From NCBI GenBank assembly GCA_029204225.1, contig CM055092.1, forward strand, positions 25,120,867 through 25,184,459: DNA of 63,593 nucleotides, in the 5' to 3' direction. This document shows, in pieces, positions 12,173 through 23,994 of the stretch. A model generated the notes under the pieces. That model was not told where the DNA came from. It saw only the letters and a list, made by a program, of their open reading frames with translations, and did no database searches. The translations under genes were made by a program, and so were the position numbers. Position 1 is the stretch's first letter, and each line of letters starts with the position of its first letter. Source of the stretch: Diphasiastrum complanatum (taxonomy: Eukaryota; Streptophyta; Lycopodiopsida; Lycopodiales; Lycopodiaceae).

Positions 12173-12853
12173 GTGGATGAAAAACTGCAAGAAAGGGAAA
12201 ATCGTACGGAACCTCCAGTTGACAAACAGGAACCGCAAACGGGCTCACCATTGCGCACTAATCAGAACGATCGGTTGCATCGTCATGAACCACATTTTCA
12301 CATGGTAGAGCCCGAGGGACCACGCATTGAAAGGCTCACGATCATATTGGCAAGCCATGTTGGTTTACCTCTCGGAGAATTACTGCGGATTGCGCCACAA
12401 GCTAAAAGCCTTATGGCTGAATGGGCCAAAATGGATGAGGAGTCAGTTGCGCCTGAGCCCATTTATTGTACGGGCTATGAAGAAACAAGTAACGTCCTCC
12501 ACATCGGAACAACGTGGAAAAGTGAGGAACACAACATCACGCTGCCAATCAAACACAAGAGATACGAGGACGAGGCAGCAGTAGTAGTTGTAGGATCAGG
12601 AGTCAATTTGATCTCCACTACTTTGTATGAAAAGTGGGGTCTACAAGAGTTGAAGCCAACACGATTCGCCATCAAGCTAGTGGATCAATCCTGTGTAAAA
12701 CCAAAGGGTGTGGTTGCCAATATTCCTGTAAAAATAGCAGGCATGCAGTTTGTGATTACTTTTGTAGTCATGGATATACATGAGTCTCCAATTGCATATC
12801 GTGTTTTACTAGGAAGACCATGGTTGAGGACTGCGCAAGTAGTACACAATTGA
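12173..12853 (+). pseudogene. Gypsy aspartic protease region
   Basis: The 226-codon frame has a charged N-terminal half and then a retropepsin-like segment: VVVVGSGVNLIS where the family has a D-x-G catalytic loop, YEKWGL, and the closing LLGRPWLR motif. The catalytic Asp is not present at the expected place (GSG instead of D[ST]G), so protease activity would be lost even if the protein were made. The frame continues the gag-pol reading direction after one frame change. Confidence 0.8.
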
Positions 12854-12919
12854 GATACGAGGAAACTCACATTCGAGAACAGAGAGCAGGCTGTAAAGGT
12901 TGATCCAACCACATGGGAA

Positions 12920-13687
12920 GTGAAACCTATTGCACCCAAAGCTGATGATGGATCATCCACGACAGATCACACGATTGATCGCCCAAGGCTAGCCAAGGGT
13001 GGTCACTATGATTCAGAGATGGATGTTGTGAGATGGACAGATGCATTAGCAACTATTGACTGTCGAGCATGTCAATATGAATCAGATCCTGAACCCCACA
13101 CATCTTCACCCAAATGTTACACTATGGACACACCAATTACATTTGGGGTGAATATGATAAACGTAGCATGGTTGTCAACGGAACCTATTGAGAACCCAGT
13201 GGACGATGATTTAGTCCCTTGGCAACATGCTCTAATTTATAGTAAGGAGATTGAGCTGACTGATGAGCAGGTTCTACACCACATGGACCCAGATCGTTAC
13301 GGAATCAAGAAAGTACCAGCTCAACCACCGCAAAAGTCTGCTATGGCAAAGGTCTCAAGGATCGATCCACCAAAGACACCTACAAATAAGAAGAGTCAGT
13401 TGAAACAACGCTACAACCAGGTGATCTGATGGAGTGATCTACCCGAGGAGGCTATAACTATAGTGGATGTTGATATTCACAACCATGAGGCGAATGTCAC
13501 GCCAGTTCTGATGAAAGACAACAAGGACGAATCCACCAAAATGACAAAAAAGAGCAAAAAGAAGGTGTTGGATTTCTTAAATTCAATCAAGATGGACTCA
13601 GATACAGCGTCATCCTTTACTCGGGTGACAAAGAACCAAAAGATGACCAGGCGGGCCAAGATCAACATACTGAAGAAGGAATCTTGA
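12920..13687 (+). pseudogene. Gypsy pol linker between protease and reverse transcriptase
   Basis: Two consecutive frames (12920-13429 and 13463-13687) fill the gap between protease and reverse transcriptase. They are hydrophilic and lysine-rich (for example STKMTKKSKKKVLDFLN) and lack recognised domains. A long, poorly conserved linker is common at this place in some plant gypsy elements. A stop and frame change near 13430 separate the two pieces. Confidence 0.6.
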
Positions 13688-13899
13688 CGAGCACCAGTTT
13701 ACGAGATGCCTGAAACCTTCAAGAATCATACCTTGGACAACGTGGTAATTATGATGTCGCAAGCCCAACAAGAACCTGATCAAAATTAGGCACCAGTGGA
13801 ACAAGTCTTCGAGGGACCTGTGCGAACACAACTGACGAACCTTGCCGAGCCAGGTGAAGAAGAAAAGATAGTGCATGTTGGAGAGCAGTTAAAGCCCAC

Positions 13900-14590
13900 A
13901 CAGTTCAAGAGACTACGATCATTGTTGGTGAAGTATAAAGACTATTTTGCCTAGAGTTATAGTGATCTGAAAGGCATTCCACCAACAGTAGTCCAACACA
14001 CCATACCCATGGTGGATGGAGCAGTCCCCAAGGTGAGTCGTTACTGTCACTGCAACCCAAACTATACGGAGCTGATCAAGCAGGAGTTGCAGAAGCTGTT
14101 AGATGTAGATTTCATCTATGAAATCGAGCACACAGAATGGGTATCACCGATAGTTATAGTACCCAAGAAGAATGAAAAAATATGAATCTGTGTGAATTTG
14201 AAGGCGCTATATGCAGTCACCAAAAAGGATCATTTTACTTTACCATTTACGAAAAGTGTCCTTGACAGAGTAGTTGGCGCCGAAGCCTATAGTTTCTTGG
14301 ACAGCTTCAGCGGTTACAACTAGATGAAGATAGCACCCCAGGACCAACATAAGACAACATTCGCCACGGAATGGAGAACCTATGCCTATAAGGTGATGCC
14401 ATTCGGACTTTGCAATGTCCCAAGTACTTTTCAGTGTGTCATGCAGGCGGCATTCAAAGAGTATTTGCAAAAATTTCTGAAAATTTTCTTAGATGATCTG
14501 TGCGTGCATGGACCAGACTCAGAACACTTATCCAATTTGGAGAAGGTTCTACAAAAAAGCCGCAATTTCAAATATCCTTGAATCCAAAAA
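13900..14590 (+). pseudogene. Gypsy reverse transcriptase
   Basis: Translation in the element's direction gives an upstream SYSDLKGIPP motif, KQELQKLLDVDFIYE, WVSPIVIVPKKN, ICVNLKAL, FLDSFSGYN, MPFGLCNVPSTFQ and FLDDLCVHG, the last being the catalytic DD motif in the LDD form common in Ty3/gypsy. In-frame stops fall before ICVNLKAL (TGA), after FSGYN (TAG) and within FA-SYSDL (TAG). All three are single C-to-T (or complementary) changes from residues usual in the family. The enzyme cannot be made from this copy. Confidence 0.9.
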
Positions 14591-14829
14591 AAATGTCAAT
14601 TTTGTGTTACACATGGCTTGATTCTCGGCCATATAGTGTCAAGACACGGGATCGCCACAGACCTATGAAAGATCAGGATCATTGTTGATCTACCACCACC
14701 GAGGACGATCCGCGAAGTCTACATCTTCATGGGCCAAGCTAACTATTATGGATCTTCATTCTAGATTTTGTGGAGTTAGCCCGACCAATCTACAAACTCA
14801 CAACGGATCCACATTAGAATGAGGAAGCC

Positions 14830-15541
14830 CTAAAGGCTTTCCAAAAGCTTAAGGATGCATTGGTTTCAGCACCAATCTTACGCCCACCCAATTGGTCCAT
14901 TGAGTTTCATGTGCATACGGACGCATCGAAGTATGTAGCTGGAGCAGTCTTAATCCAGCCAAGTGAGCACAAAAAAGATTTTCCAATCCGATTTGCAAGC
15001 CAACAACTCAATGATACAAACATGAATTATTCAACCACAGAGTGGGAAACACTAACGATGATCTACGCGGTTAAGAAATTTTGACACTACTTGATGGCCA
15101 CACATTTTGCTTTTTATACGGACCATCAACCTTTGTTCTATCTCGTTAACAAAACTTGCAACACAAGGAGAATCACCAGATGGCTACTTCTGTTGTTGGA
15201 GTTTGATTTTCGGATAGTAGTCTGCAAGGGAAAACAACACTACATGGCAAATCATGTGTCACAAATCAAGGGGAAGGAGGTTGCAACCCAACCCGACGAT
15301 GAGCTGGCCGATGCTGTCTTATTTTATGTGGACATGGTACCAGAATGGGCTGCCAATATTGTTGAATATCTAATGCGGGGCCAACCAGACAAATCACTAC
15401 CAAAGGCGAATCAGCGGAAATTGATTTTGAAAGCTAAACCTTATCAGTTGATTGCTGGCCAATTGTATTGAAGAGGCCCAGATGAGATTTGGTGGTGTAT
15501 TCTTCCTCATGAGACCACCCAAATCATCTCGCTTTCACATA
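14830..15541 (+). pseudogene. Gypsy RNase H domain
   Basis: APILRPPNWSIEFHVHTDAS starts the domain with its catalytic TDAS. It continues through GAVLIQP, the ETLTMIYAVKKF segment and, after an in-frame TGA at about 15082, HYLMATHFAFYTDHQPLFYLV with the second TDH motif, then RITRWLLLLLEFDF. The frame ends at ILPHETTQIISLSHK, where the integrase zinc-binding domain would begin; there it is replaced by the repeat at 15545. This is recognised from standard RNase H motifs. Confidence 0.88.
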
Positions 15542-15544
15542 AAT

Positions 15545-15811
15545 GAGCTAACCTCCCCCTCAACTCTATCTCTCTCTTTCTCTCTTCTCCGTCTTTCTCT
15601 TCTATTCTACCCTTCCCTTTCACCAACAATCATGATGAAGTTAGTTTAGGAAAGTAGAGTTAGTGTGAGTAGTGTTAGTGGAGGTAGAGTTAGATAAAAA
15701 GTAGGGAATTAACTAAAAGTAGCATCTATGCATAGTTAGGTGCATATCCAGTGAACTAACCCTTATTGACAGGCGGGAGGGTTATTACTACGTTGGATTG
15801 AAGACCCTACA
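15545..15811 (+). repeat. LTR-like direct repeat, copy 1
   Basis: About 265 bp beginning TGAGCTAACCTCCCCCTCAA and ending GACCCTACA. It is nearly identical to 16362-16626. Both start TG and end CA, like LTRs. Copy 1 cuts off the gypsy element. I see neither a primer-binding site after copy 1 nor a polypurine tract before copy 2, and the flanking 5 bp do not match as a target-site duplication, so a TRIM-like element is possible but unproven. Confidence 0.7.
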
Positions 15812-16361
15812 CCTGATGGGGGTATTCCCGACGAAGTGTAAATAAATAAAATCGTCCAATAAAATGTGTTGCGAGGGCATGGCATCTTGCGCGTATAAGT
15901 CCATGGCCCAATGAGCATGCAAGCTAAGTTGTAAATAAAATAATAGGCTTGGGACTTTTGTAAGTAAAATAAAACTTGAGACCCAAAGTCAATTTCAAAC
16001 TTAGAGATTACTTTTTTAGAGTTGGGTCCAATTTGCTCACATGAATCTTGTGAATTTCAATGTACTTTTTGGGGACCCTTGGATCAAGTTGTGTCCAAGA
16101 TGAATGGATAGGATCAATGTAAATATTAGCCAATAGAATTTTGGGGCAAGGGCCTTCCCCATTTTATAAAAATGCACCATTTGTACTCTATTTGGATGCT
16201 TAATGAGAAGGAGTAAACTCTACCAATTTGGAGAGCCAAGCATCCTCATTTGCTAAGCACTAATGCTAATGCTTTTTGTTGTGTGTTTCTAATTGTTTCC
16301 ATTTCTATGTTCTTGTTTTAATAGTTATGGTTTTTCCATTAGCATGCATCTTGAGCTTTTG

Positions 16362-16626
16362 AGCTAACCTCCCCCTCAACTCTATCTTTCTCTTTCTCTC
16401 TTCTCCGTCTTTTTCTTCTATTCTACCCTTCCCTTTCGCCAACAATCATGATGAAGTTAGTTTAGGGAAGTAGAGTTAGTGTGAGTAGTTTAGTGGAAGT
16501 AGAGTTAGATAAAAAGTAGGGAACTAACTAAAAGTAGCATCTATGCATAGTTAGGTGCCTATCCAGTGAACTAACCCTTGTTGATAGGCGGGAGGCCTAT
16601 TACTACGTCGGATCGAAGACCCTGCA
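16362..16626 (+). repeat. LTR-like direct repeat, copy 2
   Basis: Second copy of the repeat at 15545-15811, differing by a few substitutions and one 3-bp indel, ending GACCCTGCA. The 550 bp between the copies hold no reading frame of note. Confidence 0.7.
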
Positions 16627-16796
16627 ATGATTGTTCGAATCTTGATTGTGCAAACTTCCTCTGCTATCGATAGATTCTCAGAATTTTAGAGTATTTTTGC
16701 AAACTTGTCCTATGTGCAAAATTTTCCCCAAAATTAAAATTGCACATTTCAAGAGTGAATGTACTAAGGTTTCTAGATCGTTATTAACCAAATTCC

Positions 16797-17027
16797 AACA
16801 CTACATGGTGACAAATCCCAAGACCAAACCCATGGTGATTCTGGTGACTATAGATCATTCATATATTATGATATGATTTTCGATCGTTTCACATCATCCA
16901 TTCCACCTCTAGGCCAACATTACATGATAAAAAATTCCCATGACCAAACCCATGGTGATTTTGGTGACTATAGATCCTTCAGATATCATGATACCAATTT
17001 GGTGTGTTTCACATCATCCACTCCACC
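16797..17027 (+). repeat. Two-unit tandem repeat (about 119 bp)
   Basis: Two adjacent units share ACCAAACCCATGGTGATT, TGGTGACTATAGATC and GTTTCACATCATCCA in the same order with an offset of about 119 bp. Confidence 0.7.
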
Positions 17028-17039
17028 ATAGGGTAGTAA

Positions 17040-17449
17040 TAAGCTAAGCTCCGACATACTTGGAGTAGCTCTTTTGCATATCTTGAAACCAAGGCTCAAC
17101 AAGGGCTCTGTGCTTCAAAAGTCTGTACATCCCCAAAGCTCACACCATAACATCTTTTCTAGCACATTGTCGAACAACTTTTTTGCACATCTGAGAACCA
17201 AGGCTCAGGAAGAGTAGAGTGCAAAGAATTTATGTCATAGGGCAATGGTAAGCCTAAGCTCCGATATACTTGGAACAACTCTTTTGCATATCCTAGAACG
17301 AAGGCTTAAGAAGAGCTCTCTACTTTCAACATGTTACATCCCCAAAGCTCACACCATACTCTCTCTCTCCTAGCACATTGTAGAACAACTCTTCGTGCAT
17401 ATCTCAAAACCAAGGCTCAAGGAGGGCTCTTCATTTTAGCACATTGTAG

Positions 17450-17450
<1 letters not shown>
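17040..17450 (+). repeat. Degenerate tandem repeats with CCAAGGCTCA
   Basis: Phrases such as CTCCGA(C/T)ATACTTGGA, CTCTTTTGCATATC, CATCCCCAAAGCTCACACCATA and AGCACATTGT(A/C)GAA occur two or three times each. It is non-coding repeat sequence. Confidence 0.6.

Positions 17451-17451
<1 letters not shown>

Positions 17452-17512
<61 letters not shown>
17452..17512 (+). repeat. (CT)n microsatellite
   Basis: An uninterrupted run of about 30 CT units. Confidence 0.95.
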
Positions 17513-17515
<3 letters not shown>

Positions 17516-18980
17516 CCCTATTTATGTGGTCATTCATGTGTCTTGTTGAGCTCTCTATCTAGTTTATAAAATAAGACCACAAGAAAGTAGTACCAACTCT
17601 ATCAATGCTTTAATGAAAAGAAAGCACATCAATCGCATCGGGTTGTGTGGGTAGAGTTGTTAACTATGGTCGTCGATTCCCAACCGCTGCGAAATGACAT
17701 CTCTGGGGTTGTCCCCTTGGCATTGCCTAACTAGCTTTGCTACGTTGTATATGTTGTATATAACCAACCACTAATAACCTAACATGTTGCAAAAAAGAAA
17801 AGAAAAAGAAAGCACCTCTTAAAGTAAGATTTAATGTATTATTTATATGACTATTTTTTTTTGTGCAAAAGTTAAGTGCACTATTATATTTTCACAAATC
17901 TACAAGTACAAAAAAAGTTATCCATGGCACTAAAGGCCATATCAGAAACTAGTTTTCTTAAAAAAAGAGTCAATAACCCCAAAAAAGGAAAAACGGATAG
18001 TTAGATGAGACGAAAACGGAGCCAAGAAAATATCACCAGCACGAGCAGGATAAATAGTCCTCAAATTATCCAATTATTTTTCATTCTTGACAGGAATAAT
18101 ATTTGTGAAAGGAAAAAGGAAATGGTTAGATCCAGCAGCTCTCTAGCAAACACACATCCTAAATAACAATATGTGTTAAACCTCTATCCAGCCTTTGGTG
18201 ACATAAGCTGCTTGGTTTTCCTTGAGCAGATAGAGATGAAGTGTCAAAATACTACAGCAGCTGTAGCCCATCTAATTTTTAAAGCATTCTATTTGGGATA
18301 GACTTTTCAATGTACCCAAGTCATGCAATTTGACCATAAGCATCCAAAGACTAACTGGTGTTGCTGTATGTGGACTTGTATACTGAGATGAATCTCGTAG
18401 ACAGGAAGGGGTATCTAAAGCATTACATACACTACCAGTGAGAAGGATTGTGATATACTTAAATCGAATGAAGAAATGTGAAAACTATTCCTGCATCATA
18501 TGACACACATAATTTCCTGTCCTCGTGATAATATGAATACAGAAGGCTACCAGGCAACCCAATCCAGCTCAATATAAGGCCTCCTTTCTCCTACAAATCT
18601 AAATGCTTTGAAGGCCAAAATGAAACTTTTCTGTATCTAGATTTAACGAGATAAAATTATTCATGAATTAAGCAGTTTGACAATACATTATGATTCAACA
18701 TAACCTATGATAACATCGGCATCAATAGTTTGTATCTTTCTTCAAAAAAACAATCTAATTGGTCTTCCATTTCAAGCAAATCACAAAAGAAGTTAGAATT
18801 CAATCTTCATGGAAATTTTTACAGTCCTGCGCAATGCATTATTCACAATGATATATGAAGGTCTTATATGAAAATTATCCTTAGAATTAAGCTAGTATAG
18901 CATAATAAGAAGGAAAATTAATTGCTCTAGAAGTAACTAATGAATGATCTTGTTAAGACTCAGACCTGCCGAATTAAATC
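17513..18980. other. No gene seen
   Basis: AT-rich sequence downstream of the minus-strand carrier gene; it may contain that gene's 3' flank. No reading frame with recognisable motifs. Confidence 0.5.
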
Positions 18981-18984
18981 TCAC

Positions 18985-19260
18985 TTATTCAGTATCTTCA
19001 ATTTTCAATCCTGAACCCTAAAAACTAAGCTCCAAAGCAATGTCAGTGTCTGGCTACCTCCTCCACCTGAGCCATATGATTTCACGAGGAGCAACTGAAG
19101 TTGATCAAAGCCTGCTAGAGCTCTTCGGATCTTCAATTTTCATTCCTAAACCTGGAAACCAAACTGCAGAGCAATTTCTATTTCAGTGTCTGGCTACCTC
19201 CCCATATGATTTCCCGAAGAGGAGTAACTGAAGTTGATCAAAGCCTGCCAGAGCTCCTGC
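18985..19260 (-). repeat. Tandem duplication of the carrier gene's 3' end
   Basis: The segment 19126-19260, which includes the last codons and stop of the carrier gene, is repeated at about 18985-19125: both contain TCTGGCTACCTC, ATATGATTTC, ACTGAAGTTGATCAAAGCCTG and GATCTTCAATTTTCA. The outer copy lies after the stop codon and has no coding role. Confidence 0.7.
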
Positions 19261-20795
19261 TCCTGCAACACCTTGCAAGATGTTAGCACCTGCACCTCTG
19301 AATAATGCTTTGGAACCTTCCTTTGCAACTATTTGTTGAAACGCATCTAGTGTGTTCCTGTACTTGACAGCCTCTCCTGAAGTCATCATCATTCTGCGCC
19401 GAACTGTATCGAGTGGGTATGCAGCTAAACCAGCAGCAGTGGTAACCAGCCAACCAAGCATGAAGCTGGCCAAGAAATTCCCCTGCATACAATATCTAGC
19501 TTTGCCTTTATGAGTTTATACAGGATATACCGAATAAAAAATTGAGCTGACTGTAGAGCATCAGATTGCAACTAGAGCCTCGTCTGCGCTATAAATGGGA
19601 GTACTAAAAGTCAGATCTTTGGTAAAATACCTCTAGAGATCCAACAAGTACAAGCGGCTTTAAAGAGTCGTAAAATCCAAAGTAAAGGCCTCTGTAGACA
19701 ATTATGCCTACCACGGAGGCATTGAAGCCTCTATACAGACCAAGAATCCCCTCCGAAGCCAGGGTTTTCTTATAGACATCAATAAGTCCAGTGAATTGTC
19801 GATCTCCACCTTTCTGAATATTCTTTGCATCACTGGAGAGGCGAGTACGTGCATAGTCCAAGGAATACACAAATAAGGAGGAAGTTGCACCAGCTGCTGC
19901 TCCAGAAGCAAGATTGCCAGCAAACCATTTCCAATAGCCATCCCTCTCCTTCTTGTAGCCAAAAACAGCTTTGAAATAGTCCTTGAAGGCAAAATTGAAT
20001 GCCTGCACCAAAGATTCTCAGGCATCATCACTCAAATCCTCATCCAAAAAAATTAGCGACATAGATTCGAACATGAATATTTGCTGAGGCGGATAGTTGT
20101 ACGAATGAATTTCATTTTTTGCCATTCAAAATAGTCCAATTTTGCAAATCTCTCACATATATTGTAACGAACTGTGCTGGATTTAGATTGTTCTTCATCC
20201 TTCCAATCTTTGTCGTCAAAAGTCAATGCCCTATGTTGAAAAATAGCAGCAGGACATATGAGGCAGTACAAACGAATCTACTCTTAAGCTAGGCACGTCA
20301 AAAACATTTTACGAAATCTGCACCTTTTGCTATCAAGCTTTGGATACCATCATTTCTTCGAGGATTGAAAGCTTTTTAAGAGCTTACCTGAGTTGGGAAG
20401 TAACGAATGACATTGGTCAGGTTGCCTCTCCACAAAGCTAGTGAACCTTCTTCCTTCACCACTCGTTTGAAACAATCTGCAATGCCTGTGTAGGGCCTTG
20501 CAAGACGACCAGATTTAAGTAATTCCCCCTGGTTTTGCACAAGCAGCTTCACCCTCTCAATTGGAGCTGCAAAAGTCTTGGACAGAGAGGCTGAACATCC
20601 CCCGATCAAGAAATCAATCCAAAAACCATTGTTTATGTTTTCTGCAGGAGCAGGGATGAAGAACTGCTGAGCTGCAAAAGATCTGGAGTAGCCCCCAGGC
20701 AAGAAAAGGTGCTTGGAACATTCGTGGGAGCTTCCTGCAAAGAATGAGGATGAGGATCCAAGGTGGGTTGCAGGGAACTCAAAAGTATCATTTGA
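19183..20795 (-). pseudogene. AAC: Mitochondrial ADP/ATP carrier, copy 1 (start lost)
   Basis: ADP/ATP carriers exchange cytosolic ADP for matrix ATP across the inner mitochondrial membrane. Three exons are clear on the minus strand: 20702-20388, 20002-19631 and 19482-19183, with GT/AG introns between. They encode the three mitochondrial-carrier repeats with signatures [14 protein letters not shown] and [17 protein letters not shown] is diagnostic of ADP/ATP carriers. The product would be close to copy 2 at 53.4-55.0 kb, with the same intron positions. The odd feature is the 5' end. The codon that is ATG before PGGY in copy 2 is TTG here. Similarity continues upstream in frame to about 20795 without any ATG before a stop, and a frameshift and stop interrupt the part matching copy 2's start. 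The rest is intact. It is probably a recent pseudogene, unless an unseen 5' exon supplies a start. Confidence 0.85.
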
Positions 20796-20899
20796 ATTAC
20801 TATATTCTAGTCCAACTGGCTTTCTTCATTTTTCTTTGATCTTCATTCCCAGAACTGCTAAGAAAGGGTTTTCTTTCTCAGCTTGTGAACTCTAATAGG

Positions 20900-22240
20900 A
20901 GCTATGCGAAATATCATTGAGTTGGGTCTTGCTCTGGAAAATTGAGATTATTTAGTTCTCTGATATTGTGTTTGTGAGAGGTAGTTGCATATAACAAGAT
21001 TATGATAGCAAGGTTATGGTTGCTTTGATCTTGACTACAAGTTAATGGATGAGCTGAAAGCTGACCGTAACCGCAAACACTTTCAAAGCACATTATTCAT
21101 GCATTTATGACAGTTGTCATCTGTCCCAGCTTCAGTCGAAAAATCCAGGAAAGTGTTAAAATAAAGCTGCAAGAATTGTAATAAATATTGGCTCACCCCG
21201 GACAAAGTTTTGATTGTAGGACTCATCTGTCCCCAAGCCCTGTCTCTCTCCCTCCTGCACTTTCTTGAGATGCTCAGCAGTTGCAGATTTTAGTTCACCC
21301 ATGCCTCTATTTAAGGCCCCCGGTTTTAATCAAATGTTTTAGAATTCCTGGCAGGCTTCTCCTCCACAGTAGCAGTTGCAGTGGCAGAAAAGCAGAGCAT
21401 GATTAGCCAATTCTCCTGTTTCGTGCTCAAGAGTGAAGTGAAACGCGTTTTCATAAATCGACCAATTCTTAATTAACATCAATAAAGGGCGCAGCCCCCC
21501 TTGTTGTTAGATCAGTTAACTGGTACTTTGTTAACTGATTCAGTTAGTGCTGCTGGTTATTTGCTGCCCCACTTGCAGTTAGTATTAACAGTTAGCACTA
21601 AGCAAATGATTCTGCTAACCCACCATGCATCCCAGTTACAAGCCTGTTTTAGACACAAAAGGGAACGGTTCTGCTGCTCAGGCAGTCTCATTTTGAGGCT
21701 GTTGCAAATTTGCTGTTCCTCGTTACAGTTTAGTTGATGCATAAGAGCAGCAAGGTCCGAGCTCAGTGAAGCCCATCTGCTTTTTTCCACCTACCACAAG
21801 TAATCTACCAACGAAAGCGCGGAGCACACATCAGAAACCGATTTAGCATAAAGCAACTATCCAAGCGTGCCTCAATGGTGGCAAACATGACCCATCTCAA
21901 GACACAAAGCAAGAAGAAGACAATAAGAGAAACTCCACTGCTGGAGGCTGCAACAACGAATGCAGTCCAGAACACTTGTTTTCAGACAAATCGGCTATTA
22001 CTAGTGCTCGGGAGATCACCCCCTGAAGTCGGAGGAATGGATGCGGATGATGCCCACAATGAATTTGATGAAGGAATGGATGGTGGAGGAATGGATGATT
22101 GCTGGCCAGCTCAAAAACAATGTGTTCGTGAGAGCTGGGGTCGAGTTTGTTAACCATGCAATGCCATTTCACCATGGTTGGCTCAATTGGTTAGCTTGGC
22201 ATCCAAAGTTTCTTTGGTCGCAGGTTCCAGATTTCCTTTG
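20900..22240. other. No gene recognised
   Basis: Region upstream of carrier copy 1, so it may contain its former promoter. Open frames of 78-119 codons occur on both strands but show no motifs and overlap one another, as chance frames do. Confidence 0.45.
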
Positions 22241-22246
22241 GAAACC

Positions 22247-22378
22247 AAGAAGCATTTCACCATGGTTAACCCATTTGTACACTCTACACTTTTGGAACTC
22301 TAGACTCCCCTTGGAAACCAAGAAGCATTTCACCATGGTTAACCCATTTGTACACTCCTACACTTTTGGAACTCTAGC
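22247..22378 (+). repeat. Two-unit tandem repeat (about 70 bp)
   Basis: AGAAGCATTTCACCATGGTTAACCCATTTGTACACTC and ACACTTTTGGAACTCTAG follow each other twice. The second unit is the beginning of the larger 0.82-kb repeat. Confidence 0.75.
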
Positions 22379-23994
22379 TGGGGCAATCACCTCTCACTAA
22401 TTGGGTGGCTTCCAATCTAGGTGGATTGTTCAACATTTTAGAGGTGCCCATTAAGATTTTAGAGATGCCCGATCTAAGTGGATTGTTGAAAATCTTGGGC
22501 ATGCGAGATCGCGCTAAAGCATTTGGAGGTGTTGGGTAGTGATGGCATCCCCATTACACACTTGAGTGTGGAGGTCCTCCTCGTGGGTTCGTGAGATGAG
22601 GTCTCTAGCATAGTGATTAATTACATTTGAATTCTTATGGCTTTGATTGGTTCATCGGAGTTGAATTTTCACTTGCAAGTTCCATTGCTTGCCAAAAACC
22701 TATAATCCCTTGAAAAAAGCTTGCCAAATTTTAAATTCACTTACTAAGAGATTTTTTGTAGGTTCTCATAACCTACATGTTTGAGCCCTTATAGGTTAAT
22801 AATGAGCCTATCAAATATTATTTTATAGGTTTTCATTTTCATATAGATTAGTTGATTTAATTTTAGAAATAATTTAACTTGGCTCTAATACATTCTTTGA
22901 GTGACCCATAATGAAGTTTTAACAAAGTGCATGCCATTTTACAAAGATCATATAAGTAATTCTTAATCATTATTAAGCTCTAATATATATCAGAAGGTAC
23001 CTTTTTAAATTTTTGATATTGACTATTTTAATTTTGTGTGTTTTCTAATTGTTGTCGGCTTCTTTCAAAATCTTGCCTTCTAAATCCTAGATTTCAATTT
23101 ACTTGCCGACAAAATATTACAAATTTAAATTGATAAATAATTCTGTTGACTTTATAAAGCTATGTAGATGTTAACCCATTTGTACACTCCTTCACTTTTG
23201 GAACTCTAGGTGGGGCAATCACTAATTGGGTGGCTTCACATTCAATGTGCAAGGCAATCTAGGTGGATTGTTGAACATTTTAGAGATGCCCGATCTAGGT
23301 GGATTGTTGAAAATCTTGGGCATGCGAGATCGAGCTGAAGCATTTGGAGGTGTTGGGTAGTGATGGCATCCCATTACACACTTGAGTGTGGAGGTCCTCC
23401 TCGTGGGTTCGTGAGATGAAGTCTCTAGCATAGTGATTAATTACATTTGAATTCTTATGGCTTTGATTGGTTCATCGGAGTTGAATTTTCACTTGCAAGT
23501 TCCATTGCTTGCCAAAAACCTATAATCCCTTGAGAAAAGCCTGCCAAATTTTAAATTCACCTACTAAGAAATTTTTTGTAGGTTCTCATTACCTACATGT
23601 TTGAGCCCTTATAGGTTAATAATGAGCCTATCAAATATTATTTTATAGGTTTTCATTTTCATATAGATTAGTTGATTTTAGATTTTAGAAATAATTTAAC
23701 TTGGCTCTAATACATTCTTTGAGTGACCCATAATGAAGTTTTAACAAAGTGCATGCCATTTTACAAAGATCATATAAGTATTTCTTAATCATTATTAAGC
23801 TCTAATATATATAGAAGGTACTATTTTAAATTTTTGATATTGACTATTTTAATTTTGTGTGTTTTCTAGTTGTCGGTTTTTTTTCAAAATCTTGCCTTCT
23901 AAATCCTAGATTTCAATTTACTTGCCGACAATATTACAAATTTACATTCATAAAAATTTTTTTTGACTTAATAAAGCTATGTAAATGTAAACTT
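22338..23994 (+). repeat. Direct tandem duplication, about 0.82 kb per unit
   Basis: Unit 1 (about 22338-23170) and unit 2 (about 23171-23994) share long identical runs, for example TAGTGATTAATTACATTTGA at 22611 and 23431 and TTCATCGGAGTTGAATTTTC shortly after. The units differ by small indels and substitutions. No coding frame is conserved between the two, so this is a non-coding duplication. Confidence 0.85.

Larger units (their letters stand above)
11580..15541 (+). mobile_element. Decayed Ty3/gypsy retrotransposon, truncated after RNase H
   Basis: Domains follow gypsy order: gag with zinc knuckles, aspartic protease, a long linker, reverse transcriptase, RNase H. The region then stops at the beginning of the integrase zinc-binding area, where a different repeat begins at 15545. 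Every domain is interrupted by stops or frameshifts. Several in-frame stops sit at positions where the family has Gln, Arg or Trp, as expected from C-to-T decay of methylated DNA. No integrase and no clear flanking LTR pair are visible. Confidence 0.9.

Noticed and set aside
17331-17549. Frame with a long Leu-Ser run
   Set aside because: It is only the translation of the (CT)n microsatellite.
21501-22400. Several 77-119-codon overlapping frames
   Set aside because: They overlap on both strands and lack motifs. One (22041-22400) runs through tandem repeats, which create long frames by chance.
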